Assembly (NCBI RefSeq): GCF_000521865.1
Contig: NZ_JAME01000014.1
Span: 1 to 64,000, forward strand
Source: Roseivivax isoporae LMG 25204
GTDB lineage: Bacteria; Pseudomonadota; Alphaproteobacteria; Rhodobacterales; Rhodobacteraceae
DNA: 64,000 nt
Reading direction: 5' to 3'
The translations under genes were made by a program, and so were the position numbers. The stretch's first letter is position 1; each line of letters starts with the position of its first letter. Shown one piece after another: positions 19,599-30,434 of the stretch. Under the pieces are notes generated by a model that saw nothing but the letters and a program-made list of their open reading frames with translations, did not search any database and had not been told where the DNA came from.

Positions 19599-19981
19599 GC
19601 CTCCTTCTCGACACGCATGTCCTGCTGTGGGCCGCGGGCGCGTCGGAGCGTCTGCCCGTCGCGGTGCGGGCGCGTATCGACGATCCGGCCGAGACGCCGG
19701 TCTTCAGCGCCGCGAGCCTCTGGGAGATCGCGATCAAGTCCGCGCTCGACCGCCCGGATTTCGAGGTGGACGGCGCGCGCCTGCGGCAGGCGCTGCTTGC
19801 CGCAGGCTACGTGGAACTCGCCGTGACGGGGCTGCACGCGCTCGAGACCGGCCGGCTGCCGCCGATCCACCGCGATCCGTTCGACCGGATCCTCGTGGCG
19901 CAGGCGCGCGTGGAGGGGCTGACGCTCCTGACCGCGGACGCGCAGGTCGCGCGCTATCCCGGCCCGGTCGAGGCGATCTGA
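19595..19981 (+). CDS. VapC-like PIN-domain toxin
   Basis: This 128-residue PIN-domain ribonuclease has an N-terminal LLLDTHVLLWAA with the first catalytic Asp. The second acidic residue lies in SAASLWEIAIKSAL, and the third and fourth lie in HRDPFDRILVAQA and LLTADAQV. The length is typical for VapC paired with Phd-type antitoxins. It would cleave RNA when freed from the antitoxin. The ATG is set by the 4-bp overlap with the antitoxin gene. Such pairs are common stabilisation modules on plasmids and chromids, which fits the replication module 6 kb away. Confidence 0.92.
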   Translation: MSLLLDTHVLLWAAGASERLPVAVRARIDDPAETPVFSAASLWEIAIKSALDRPDFEVDGARLRQALLAAGYVELAVTGLHALETGRLPPIHRDPFDRILVAQARVEGLTLLTADAQVARYPGPVEAI

Positions 19982-19984
19982 CCC

Positions 19985-22147
19985 TCACGCCTCGGGCAGG
20001 GGCAGCGTCACCTCGGCCAGAGTCCCCTCGCCCGGCGTGGACTTGAACCGGACATCGCCGCCCATGATGCGCGACAGCCCTGCGACGATGGTCAGCCCGA
20101 GCCCCGATCCGCTGTGGCGCCGCGTGGTGCTGCGGTCCGCCTGCCAGAACGGCTCCATGAGCTGCGCGAGACGGGCTTCCTCGACCCCCTGCCCCGTATC
20201 GGTCACGGTCAGGACCACCGGGCGTCCCTTGCGGGCCGACACGGTGACGGTGACGACGCCCGTCTCGGTGAACTTGATGGCGTTGCTCGCGAGGTTGCGC
20301 AGGATCTGCGCCACGCGCGCCGGATCGCCAAGCCGTTCGATGTCCGCCTCGGCCGAGGCGAAGACCTCCCATTCGAGGCCCTTCTCCTCGGCCTGCTGCG
20401 CGAAGGCCGCGTCGATCTGCGCGGCGATGTCGGCTGGCCGGAAAGCGAGCGTTTCGAGCCGCATCTCGCCCCCGTCGAGCCGCGCCGCGTCGAGCACGTC
20501 GTTCAGCATGTCGAGCAGCATCCGGCCTGAATTGCGGATGACGTCGACCTTGCGCGCCTGCTCCGGCGCGAGCTGTCCGTCCGACAGCAGTTCGGCCATG
20601 CCGAGCACGCCGTTCAGGGGCGTCCGGATTTCGTGGCTCATCAGCGCGAGGAACTGCGACTTGGCCCGGTTCGCGGCCTCGGCGCGCTCGATCTGCGCAC
20701 GCAGCGCCTCGGTCGCGCGCTCCTCCTCGGTCACGTCCGTGACGCTGCACACGACCTTCGTCCCCTCGGAATCGGTAAAGGGCAGCGCGTTGATCGAAAT
20801 GATCCTGCGCGAGCCATCCGGCAGCACGAGTGCCACGCGCACGTTGTTTACGGCCGACCCCGAACGCAGCGCCTGCGCCGCCGGGTACTCCTCCGGGCGG
20901 AGCTTCTTGCCGTCGAGGTCCACGAGGTGCCAGACCGGTCGGTCGATCCCCCACGACAGGATGTCCTTCTGCGAGCGGCCGGTGATCTTCTCGGCCTCGT
21001 GGTTGGCGTAGAGGATGCGTCCGTCCGCGGCGATGATGAAGAAGCCGATGCCGCTGCTTTCCATCACGTTGACGAGGTGGTCGCGCTCCTCGGTCAGCGC
21101 GTCCGAGAGCTGCAGCAGGTCGGTCGCGTCCCGCAGCGTCAGCACCCAGCCCATGACCCGGACCCGCCGGTGCAGCGGCCGGTGGATCGGGATGAGACGC
21201 ATGTCGATGGCCCGGCCCTCCATGCGCACGAGGTGGGGCGCCGGCGCCTCGTCGTCATCGATGTGGCGCGCCGCGTAGTCCCAGATCGGCCCGCCCCTGG
21301 GCAGCGGCTGGCCCGCCCGCCCGAGCGCCGGACCGAGCAGGTCGCGCGCCGCGTCGTTGCAGCCCGACAGCGTGCCGTCGACGCCGTAGACGATGACCGC
21401 GTCGAGCGCGTTGCGGAACAGCACCTCGCAGCCGATCGTGTCGAGGTCGAGCACCCGGCTGACGAGGAGGATGCCGCCCAGCAGAAGGAAGGTGAACACG
21501 AACAGGAACGGCGTCGGATCGAAGCCGAAGATGGTGAGCCCGAAGACGACGTAGCCGAAATTCCCGGCGAGCGGGATCAGCGTCACGAAGAACAGCGTTC
21601 GGAAGAACGGACGGTAGAGCACCTGCGCGCGCAGCGAGGCGTAGGCGAGAACCCCGACAGTGTAGATCAACGCGACGTAGAGGAACGCCGCCGCGAGGTA
21701 GAACAGCGGCCCGTGCTCGTAATCGTTGTAGGCAAGCCCCGAGTCCCCGACGAGCCGCGTGCCCTGCCCGTAGAACGCCCAGTGCCAGCCGTTCGTCGCG
21801 GCGAGCAGCGTCACCACGACAGGTGCGGCGAAGACCGCCGCCCAGTAGCGCCGGTCCCGGTCGTGCCGCGTCTCGAAGCAGAAATCGGTCAGGAACATGG
21901 CCCAGGCGGCCGGCACCAGCGCGATCCCCGGCCACGTCGCCTGCGCCCAGACGAGTTTCGCGTCGCGCGTCTCGGCCGACAGTTCGAGCGCCGCGGCGCA
22001 AAGCCACCAGATGACCGCCACCAGGGTGACGAGGAAGAACGGCTTGCCGTTGAAGAACGCGCGGGCGAACAGGCCGAGCACCAGGACGGCCATCGCCGCG
22101 GCGTTGCCGAGCGCGAAGAGGACGGGTGTCTGGGCGAGGTCGATCAC
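19985..22147 (-). CDS. 7TM-PAS sensor histidine kinase
   Basis: This protein of about 720 residues has seven N-terminal membrane helices (residues about 1-230, HisKA_7TM type). A degenerate PAS follows (DAVIVYGVDGTLSGCN), then a second PAS (GIGFFIIAADGRILYANHEAEKITG), a HisKA domain with phospho-acceptor His505 in SHEIRTPLNG, and a HATPase domain with GSGLGLTIV. There is no receiver domain. The GTG at 22147 is chosen since the upstream frame overlaps the preceding kinase gene; its ribosome site is weak, so the start is uncertain. It is downstream of, and probably co-transcribed with, the hybrid kinase. Confidence 0.88.
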   Translation of the reverse strand: MIDLAQTPVLFALGNAAAMAVLVLGLFARAFFNGKPFFLVTLVAVIWWLCAAALELSAETRDAKLVWAQATWPGIALVPAAWAMFLTDFCFETRHDRDRRYWAAVFAAPVVVTLLAATNGWHWAFYGQGTRLVGDSGLAYNDYEHGPLFYLAAAFLYVALIYTVGVLAYASLRAQVLYRPFFRTLFFVTLIPLAGNFGYVVFGLTIFGFDPTPFLFVFTFLLLGGILLVSRVLDLDTIGCEVLFRNALDAVIVYGVDGTLSGCNDAARDLLGPALGRAGQPLPRGGPIWDYAARHIDDDEAPAPHLVRMEGRAIDMRLIPIHRPLHRRVRVMGWVLTLRDATDLLQLSDALTEERDHLVNVMESSGIGFFIIAADGRILYANHEAEKITGRSQKDILSWGIDRPVWHLVDLDGKKLRPEEYPAAQALRSGSAVNNVRVALVLPDGSRRIISINALPFTDSEGTKVVCSVTDVTEEERATEALRAQIERAEAANRAKSQFLALMSHEIRTPLNGVLGMAELLSDGQLAPEQARKVDVIRNSGRMLLDMLNDVLDAARLDGGEMRLETLAFRPADIAAQIDAAFAQQAEEKGLEWEVFASAEADIERLGDPARVAQILRNLASNAIKFTETGVVTVTVSARKGRPVVLTVTDTGQGVEEARLAQLMEPFWQADRSTTRRHSGSGLGLTIVAGLSRIMGGDVRFKSTPGEGTLAEVTLPLPEA

Positions 22148-22190
22148 GGGCGCACCAATCGTGCGCCGCGCGGCCGTGGCGTGGAAGTCT

Positions 22191-25832
<3,642 letters not shown>

Positions 25833-26212
25833 CTGGGGCACCCCTGAACGGCATGACGCGATCACGATCCGGTAATACAGGGCCGGGCCACGAAGCCCTG
25901 GCGGCGCAACGTCGCCACGGCGTGACGCGACCCTGTTATGAATTGCGCATCACCGCGTCAATACAACTGCGGAGCGGCACCGTCCGCAGTCCGCCCGGTG
26001 CGGCATCGAGGTTCCGGCCCGCGATCGAGCGCCCTGCCCCGCCCCGGTCCCCGCGGGGACGGCCGGGACCTTGCGGGGTGGGTTCGGCGCATTCGGGCGG
26101 ATGAACCCCCGAAATGCCTTGCAGGGATGCGCGGAAACAAACCAAGGCATATTTTCCGTCACTCCGGACGTCGTTCTTCGAGGCGCACGATCCGCCCGAC
26201 CGCGACGCCAAC
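25833..26212. other. 380-bp intergenic region between parB and the hybrid kinase
   Basis: No gene is visible. The region contains one copy of the 14-bp partition palindrome (26047-26060) and AT-richer stretches around 25930-25975 and 26150 that could hold the kinase promoter and the end of parB mRNA. A plus-strand frame beginning near 25938 has no protein-like features. Confidence 0.6.
26047..26060. repeat. parS-like palindrome, copy 1 (intergenic)
   Basis: GTCCCCGCGGGGAC, a perfect 14-bp palindrome, lies downstream of parB. It is identical to copies at 26334, 27222 and 28622 and one base different from the copy at 27617. The cluster of copies in and around parAB marks it as the likely centromere bound by the ParB-like protein. 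Confidence 0.8.
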
Positions 26213-27310
26213 CTACTCGTCGAGCGACGCCATGAACGCCGCGACCGCGCGCTCGAGCCGGTGCCGGTCGATGCCGGAGAAGTCGCGGTCTGCGGCGATC
26301 TCCACCCTGCCCTGCCGCGCCGACAGGCGCACCGTCCCCGCGGGGACAGCGACCCGGAGCGTGGTCTTGGCCGCCGCATCGGGCGCGGTCTTGGCCGGCG
26401 CCTTGGCCCCCGAACGCGGTTCCGCCGCGGGCGCCGCGAGACCGCGCAGGACCGCGAGTTCCGCCTCCGCGTCGGCGGGCCTCGCGCGCGCCAGCGCGCG
26501 CCGCACCGCGTCGGCGAACCCGGGCTCGGCCCGCATCCGCTTCTCGAGATCGAGCCCCAGAGCGCGCGGCAGCGCCTCGGGGAAAGACAGCGCATCGCCC
26601 AGCCCCGACAGGAGCGCCGCGAAGTTGCGGACATAGACCCGCTTCTGCCGCCCGGCAGACGCGAAGAGCGTCGCGACCGCCGCCTCGACGGTGTCCGCCG
26701 ACGTCTCGGGATCCTCGGCATAGGCGAGCGCGAGCCGGGCCATCTCCGCGAACGAGATGTCGCGGCGCACGAGGTTCTCGTCGACCATCCGGCGGTAAAG
26801 CGCCTCGAGCGCCTCGCCGCTCGCGACGATGCCCGCGGGAATCGTCGCGAAGGCTTCGTCACCGGTCTCGTCGTGGAGTTCCCGGTAGGCGCTGAGACGG
26901 CGGAAGCCCTGCACCAGTTCGTAATGCTCGCCCACCGCCTCGACCCGGATCGGGTTCGACAGACCGATCTCTCGGATCGACAGTTTCAGCTCCTCGAGGT
27001 CGGGATCGGGACCCGCCCCGCGGTCGCGGGTCAGCTTCGTCGTGCGGACCTTGTCCAGCGGGATCAGGTCGGTGATGAGCCCCGCCCGTTTCAGCCGGAC
27101 GTGTTCGTGCGCAAGCCTGTCGTTCTCCTCGCGGATGGCGCGTTCGGTGTCCGCCCGGGCGCGCAGGGCATCGGCATTTTCCGAGATCGCCGCCGCCATG
27201 GGCGAACGGCGCGACTCTCCTGTCCCCGCGGGGACACCCGGGTCCGAGCGCTCCGGAACCTGCGGCTCCTCGTCGGGGAAATCGATGTCGAAGACGCGGC
27301 GCTTGCTCAT
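26213..27310 (-). CDS. ParB-like plasmid/chromid partition protein
   Basis: This 365-residue protein has a ParB N-terminal nuclease-like domain (about residues 80-170). It includes LIPLDKVRTTKL, ELKLSIREIGLSNPIRVEAVG and YELVQGFRRLSAYRELH, which correspond to ParB boxes I and II. A helix-turn-helix region follows (VDENLVRRDISFAEMARLALAYA). The C-terminal half is Ala-rich and may dimerise. It should bind the GTCCCCGCGGGGAC sites and work with the ParA upstream. The ATG at 27310 forms an ATGA overlap with the parA stop. Two palindrome copies and a 30-bp near-palindrome lie inside its coding sequence. Confidence 0.9.
   Translation of the reverse strand: MSKRRVFDIDFPDEEPQVPERSDPGVPAGTGESRRSPMAAAISENADALRARADTERAIREENDRLAHEHVRLKRAGLITDLIPLDKVRTTKLTRDRGAGPDPDLEELKLSIREIGLSNPIRVEAVGEHYELVQGFRRLSAYRELHDETGDEAFATIPAGIVASGEALEALYRRMVDENLVRRDISFAEMARLALAYAEDPETSADTVEAAVATLFASAGRQKRVYVRNFAALLSGLGDALSFPEALPRALGLDLEKRMRAEPGFADAVRRALARARPADAEAELAVLRGLAAPAAEPRSGAKAPAKTAPDAAAKTTLRVAVPAGTVRLSARQGRVEIAADRDFSGIDRHRLERAVAAFMASLDE
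26334..26347. repeat. parS-like palindrome, copy 2 (inside parB)
   Basis: A perfect GTCCCCGCGGGGAC lies within the 3' part of parB, where it encodes V-P-A-G-T (residues VAVPAGTVRL). It has the same codon phase as the other coding copies. Confidence 0.8.
26821..26850. repeat. 30-bp near-perfect palindrome inside parB
   Basis: Arms TCGCGACGAT and ATCGTCGCGA flank a CCCGCGGG core, and 28 of 30 bases are symmetric; only positions 11 and 20 do not pair. The core resembles the middle of the parS-like palindrome. It encodes the segment ATIPAGIVAS. It may be a further protein-binding site or a cruciform. Confidence 0.7.
27222..27235. repeat. parS-like palindrome, copy 3 (inside parB)
   Basis: A perfect GTCCCCGCGGGGAC, extended to the 16-bp palindrome TGTCCCCGCGGGGACA at 27221-27236, lies in the 5' part of parB. 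It again encodes V-P-A-G-T (PGVPAGTGES). Confidence 0.82.
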
Positions 27311-28611
27311 GCGGCCTCCTCCAGCTCGGTCCATGCCTCGATGGCGTGGCCCTTGAACTCGTCATAGGCGCGATCGAACGACGCCCGCGCCCGTCGCCAG
27401 GTCTCGCGCGTCATCTCGCGGTAATCGATCTCGTAGATCGAGGACAGGAAACGACCCGATTGCTCGACCGCGCGTGTCATCTCGATCGGATGCTCGGTCA
27501 TGCGGTCGCCGAACACCTTCTGGAAGGCGGCGCGCATCGCCCGATGCAGGTCGTTGCCGGATTCGTAGCGCGTCAGCAGGAAGCGGATGTCCCGGAACGC
27601 CTTGGGCAGACCCATCGTTCCCGCGGGGACAATCGAGGAAAACGCCGACAGATCCTCGAGCGCTTCGGAAAGCTGGCCGATGAAGGACGTCGTGGAATCG
27701 TATTCCCAGTAGCCGGGACCGGACGGGATGTAGAGGATGTCGGCCGCGAACACCGCGTTCATCGACTGGTAGCCGATGGCCGGCGGGCAGTCGAACAGAA
27801 CCATGTCGTAGGCATCGGGCGGCAGTGCATCGAGATAGCGCGACACCGCGGCGAAGAACGACCATTCCGGGTTCAGGTGCCGGTACTGCGCCGAGGCGAA
27901 CTCGACGAAGGCCGCGTTCGCACAGGACGGGATGATGTCGATGGTGGACCAGCTCGTCCGCTTGATGAAGTCGGTGTAGCGCAGATCCGACAGGCCCATC
28001 GACGTGACCGTTTCGGGCAGCCGTCGCTGGGGCAGGGCGGAACCGCTCTCGGCCCCGCGCGCGTTCGAGTTCATGCGGTTCGTCTCGCGCACGAGGTCAC
28101 GCGCCATGATGCCCCACACCGTGTATTCCTCGGTGACATCCGACAGCCCCATGGAATGGCTGAGCGTCGCCTGCGGATCGAAGTCCACGCAGAGGACCCG
28201 GTAGCCGTCGAGCGCCGCCGCGTGCGCGAAATGCAGCGCCACGGTCGACTTGCCGGCCCCGCCCTTGAAGTTCGCGATCGCCGCCCGGATGGCCCGGCGG
28301 CCCGGCGGCCGGTACGGCATCATCGATCGTCGGTTCACCTTGAGCCGGCGCCGGATCTCGTTCAGTTCGTCCAGCGTGTACCAACGCTGGCGCCCCTCTT
28401 CCTCCACGTGCCCCTGGGGCAGGGAGGGATCGGCCGCCAGCCGGCCCCGCAGCGTCGACTGGTTGACGCGAAAGATCAGTTCGGCCGCCTCCCAGCTCGA
28501 GAAGCGCCGCAGCGTCTTGGTGTTCTCCGGTGAAAAGGTCTGCTGCCGGATCCAGCCCTGCATCTTGAGCGACTGTGCCTGCAGCCGCGCGAGGTCCTCA
28601 TGCGTGAACAT
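27307..28611 (-). CDS. ParA-like partition ATPase
   Basis: This 434-residue protein has an N-terminal helix-turn-helix-like extension (WEAAELIFRVNQSTLRGRL and YTLDELNEIRRRL). The deviant Walker A motif is FKGGAGKST near residue 122, then VLCVDFDPQATLSHSMG, and Walker B is DMVLFDCPPAIG. This is the large ParA type used by low-copy replicons of alphaproteobacteria; the extension normally binds the operon's own promoter. GGAGGCAGG directly precedes the ATG at 28611. The stop overlaps the parB start. It drives segregation of the replicon together with ParB and the palindromes. Confidence 0.93.
   Translation of the reverse strand: MFTHEDLARLQAQSLKMQGWIRQQTFSPENTKTLRRFSSWEAAELIFRVNQSTLRGRLAADPSLPQGHVEEEGRQRWYTLDELNEIRRRLKVNRRSMMPYRPPGRRAIRAAIANFKGGAGKSTVALHFAHAAALDGYRVLCVDFDPQATLSHSMGLSDVTEEYTVWGIMARDLVRETNRMNSNARGAESGSALPQRRLPETVTSMGLSDLRYTDFIKRTSWSTIDIIPSCANAAFVEFASAQYRHLNPEWSFFAAVSRYLDALPPDAYDMVLFDCPPAIGYQSMNAVFAADILYIPSGPGYWEYDSTTSFIGQLSEALEDLSAFSSIVPAGTMGLPKAFRDIRFLLTRYESGNDLHRAMRAAFQKVFGDRMTEHPIEMTRAVEQSGRFLSSIYEIDYREMTRETWRRARASFDRAYDEFKGHAIEAWTELEEAA
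27617..27630. repeat. parS-like palindrome, copy 4, one mismatch (inside parA)
   Basis: GTTCCCGCGGGGAC differs from the consensus in one arm base. It lies in parA and encodes V-P-A-G-T (IVPAGTMG), in the same phase as the copies in parB. Confidence 0.65.
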
Positions 28612-28621
28612 CCTGCCTCCT

Positions 28622-28635
28622 GTCCCCGCGGGGAC
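28622..28635. repeat. parS-like palindrome, copy 5 (upstream of parA)
   Basis: A perfect GTCCCCGCGGGGAC lies 10 bp upstream of the parA start codon. Binding there would cover the parA ribosome site or promoter, so it may serve both partition and autoregulation. Confidence 0.8.
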
Positions 28636-28804
28636 GCTAATTGCTCGATGCCGATCATTTACGCCGGATTTGCGATTCATGCAAAACCCATTATCGTCGA
28701 ACCATCGAGATGAGGATTTCTGCGTATCGTCCTGACGACACAGGGCTTCGCAGGACCTGACAGCGGCGGGCGATTCGCGGACCCCGGGCGCAAGGACGCA
28801 TCAG

Positions 28805-28887
28805 ATTGCGGGACAGCGATCGGCCCGCAGCAAGATATTGGGGGACAAAAGCACCCCGATTACGGGACATCCAGCCTGTCCCCCAAT
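28805..28887. repeat. Iteron-like 11-bp repeats
   Basis: Four related 11-mers lie within 83 bp. Three are direct: ATTGCGGGACA (28805-28815), ATTGGGGGACA (28837-28847) and ATTACGGGACA (28859-28869). One is inverted, TGTCCCCCAAT (28877-28887). The second and fourth extend to a 12-bp inverted pair (TATTGGGGGACA and its complement). Spacing of the direct copies is 32 and 22 bp, three and two helical turns. They probably bind the DnaA-like initiator. Confidence 0.7.
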
Positions 28888-28951
28888 ACCAAGACGATAC
28901 CGTTTTTCTTGAATTGATCCGGGTTCGGGGGCCGACCGGACATCGGATTGC

Positions 28952-28980
28952 TTGACAGAATCGGAAAACAGGACGCTAAT
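28952..28980 (+). promoter_or_regulatory. Likely promoter of the DnaA-like initiator gene
   Basis: TTGACA (28952-28957) is followed after 17 bp by GCTAAT (28975-28980), a good match to the housekeeping promoter consensus. Its position rules out the TTG at 28952 as the gene start and supports the ATG at 29099. Confidence 0.6.
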
Positions 28981-29098
28981 CGCCCCACGATCACGAAAGT
29001 CGCCGAGTTCCCCGACGACCCCCCGTGACGAGGGCCGGAAGAGCCCGACCAAGAGGCACGGCGCCCGAGGGGCGTCCGGACAGGCAAAGGGCAGGGCG

Positions 29099-29782
29099 AT
29101 GCGCGCCACCAGACCCGCCGGGCGGAACGCACCGGCGCTGAAATACGACATCCTGACCGCCATGGGCACGCATGCCTTGCGTCTGTCCAAGGGGCCTCAA
29201 TGCCTTGTGCTGCGATTCATCACCCTTCTGACCGCCCGCTACAACTGGATGCGCAACGAGCTCTGCGTCGGGCAGCGTGAGATCGCTGCGCTCTGGAATG
29301 TCGACGAACGGACGGTGAAGCGGGAGATGGCGAAACTGCGCGCCATGGGATGGATCCGGGTGCGCCGTCAGGGCGCACGGGGCAGGGTGACGGAATACCA
29401 GCTCGACCTCGACGTCATCCTCGAGGCGACGCGGCCCTGCTGGCCCGCGGTGGGTCCCGACTACGCGCTGCGGATGGAGGGAACCGACGCGCCGCCCCGC
29501 AACGTCGTCGCGTTGCCGCCGCGGGGCGAGGTGGCGCCGCCCGACGTGACCGAGGGCACCGAATGGGCGCTGGCCCGGGCCGTGCTGCACGCCGAGGATC
29601 CGGCCGGTTACGGCGCATGGTTCGCGGCGCTTGTCCGGGAGGGCAGGGCAGGGGGGCGGCTTGTCCTGCGCGCGCCCTCGCGGTTCCACGCGACCTACGT
29701 GGCGACGCACTTCGCCACGGCGCTGCTGGCGGCGTGCCGGTCGGTCGACGAGGACGTCGACGACGTGGCGGTGATCGCGTGA
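29099..29782 (+). CDS. DnaA-like plasmid/chromid replication initiator
   Basis: This 227-residue protein has an N-terminal winged-helix region (about residues 15-105, with CVGQREIAALWNVDERTVKREMAKLRAMGWI). The C-terminal part (about 165-225) resembles DnaA domain I: WALARAVLHAEDPAGYGAWFAALV, then LVLRAPSRFHATYVATHFATALL. There is no AAA+ ATPase domain. This combination is known as the DnaA-like replicase of Rhodobacterales extrachromosomal replicons. The ATG has AAGGGCAGGG upstream. Iteron-like repeats precede it, and parA-parB are divergent. It ends 11 bp before the stop of the convergent fliJ gene. Confidence 0.85.
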   Translation: MRATRPAGRNAPALKYDILTAMGTHALRLSKGPQCLVLRFITLLTARYNWMRNELCVGQREIAALWNVDERTVKREMAKLRAMGWIRVRRQGARGRVTEYQLDLDVILEATRPCWPAVGPDYALRMEGTDAPPRNVVALPPRGEVAPPDVTEGTEWALARAVLHAEDPAGYGAWFAALVREGRAGGRLVLRAPSRFHATYVATHFATALLAACRSVDEDVDDVAVIA

Positions 29783-29793
29783 GGGGCCGGGCC

Positions 29794-30213
29794 TCAATCC
29801 GCGTCGGGAAACCGCGTCAGGAAGGGGTCGAGGTCCGCGCGCTCAGCCGCGGCCGTCGCCTGATCCGCCTCTGCGCGCCGGCGGGCACGCAAGGTTTCCG
29901 AGGTCTTGGCCTCGCGGAACGCTTCGGCCACGCGGTCGGTCGCGCGGTCGATCTCAGGGCGCATGCGCACGGCGGCGGCGGACAGCCGCTGCGTCTCGGC
30001 GCTGAGCGCGCGCATCCAGGCCGCGCGGTAGGGCGCGCCCTCGGCGTCGGGCGCGGTCCGGTCCTCCAGCATCTGCGTCAGAAGCGCGTCGCGGTCCCGC
30101 ACGAGCCGCGACTCCTCGGCGCGGAGCGCGCCGAGCTCGCGGGCGGCGTCCTCGACCGCGAGCCGGTTCAGCCGGCCGAGCAGCGCGAGCGTGCGGTCGC
30201 GTCGGCGCGTCAT
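29794..30213 (-). CDS. fliJ: FliJ-like flagellar export chaperone
   Basis: This 139-residue, highly charged, almost entirely helical protein has a coiled-coil pattern (DRTLALLGRLNRLAVEDAARELGALRAEESRL). Size and shape match FliJ, which joins the FliI ATPase to the export gate, but FliJ sequences are poorly conserved and the call relies partly on context. It is the third gene of motA-small protein-fliJ. Its start overlaps the preceding stop (ATGA). fliI itself is not in the window. Confidence 0.65.
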   Translation of the reverse strand: MTRRRDRTLALLGRLNRLAVEDAARELGALRAEESRLVRDRDALLTQMLEDRTAPDAEGAPYRAAWMRALSAETQRLSAAAVRMRPEIDRATDRVAEAFREAKTSETLRARRRAEADQATAAAERADLDPFLTRFPDAD

Positions 30214-30434
30214 TCCGACCCGGCATCCTGCTTGGGCATCGAGGCCCGGTCGACGAGGCGCTCCCGCATCCGCTCGAGCACCTCCTCGGGCAGGCCGCTG
30301 TCGGGGACCGGCCGGGTGACGACGAAGGGCGCGCCCTCTTCCGGCGCCGCGTCCTGCGGTGCGTCGTCGGTGGGGGCCGACGCCGTCCAGCCGGCGCCCG
30401 GCAGCAGCAGGAGAACAAGGAGCAGCCGCCGCAT
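30210..30434 (-). CDS. Small exported protein of unknown function in the motA operon
   Basis: This 74-residue protein begins MRRLLLVLLLLPGAGWTAS, a clear signal peptide of about 19 residues. The remaining 55 residues are acidic, Pro/Asp-rich and probably unstructured, ending in a short basic helix (LPEEVLERMRERLVDRAS). No family is recognised. Its start overlaps the motA stop (TGATG) and its stop overlaps the fliJ start, so it is translated with both. A periplasmic role near the stator or basal body is inferred from position only. Confidence 0.7.
   Translation of the reverse strand: MRRLLLVLLLLPGAGWTASAPTDDAPQDAAPEEGAPFVVTRPVPDSGLPEEVLERMRERLVDRASMPKQDAGSE

Larger units (their letters stand above)
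28612..29098. other. Putative origin region between parA and the DnaA-like gene
   Basis: This 487-bp divergent gap between parA and the chosen initiator start carries a parS-like palindrome next to the parA start, four iteron-like 11-mers at 28805-28887 and a promoter-like TTGACA-N17-GCTAAT. AT-rich patches occur at about 28650-28730 and 28885-28920. The layout is that of a replication origin with the initiator gene beside it. No further gene is seen. Confidence 0.65.

Noticed and set aside
28952-29098. N-terminal extension of the DnaA-like initiator from a TTG at 28952
   Set aside because: The TTG is part of a TTGACA-N17-GCTAAT promoter, and the extension is low-complexity. The ATG at 29099 has a ribosome site and begins the conserved part.
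28612-29098. Classical DnaA boxes (TTATCCACA) in the putative origin
   Set aside because: No good match was found in the region. The repeat found there is GGGACA-centred instead.
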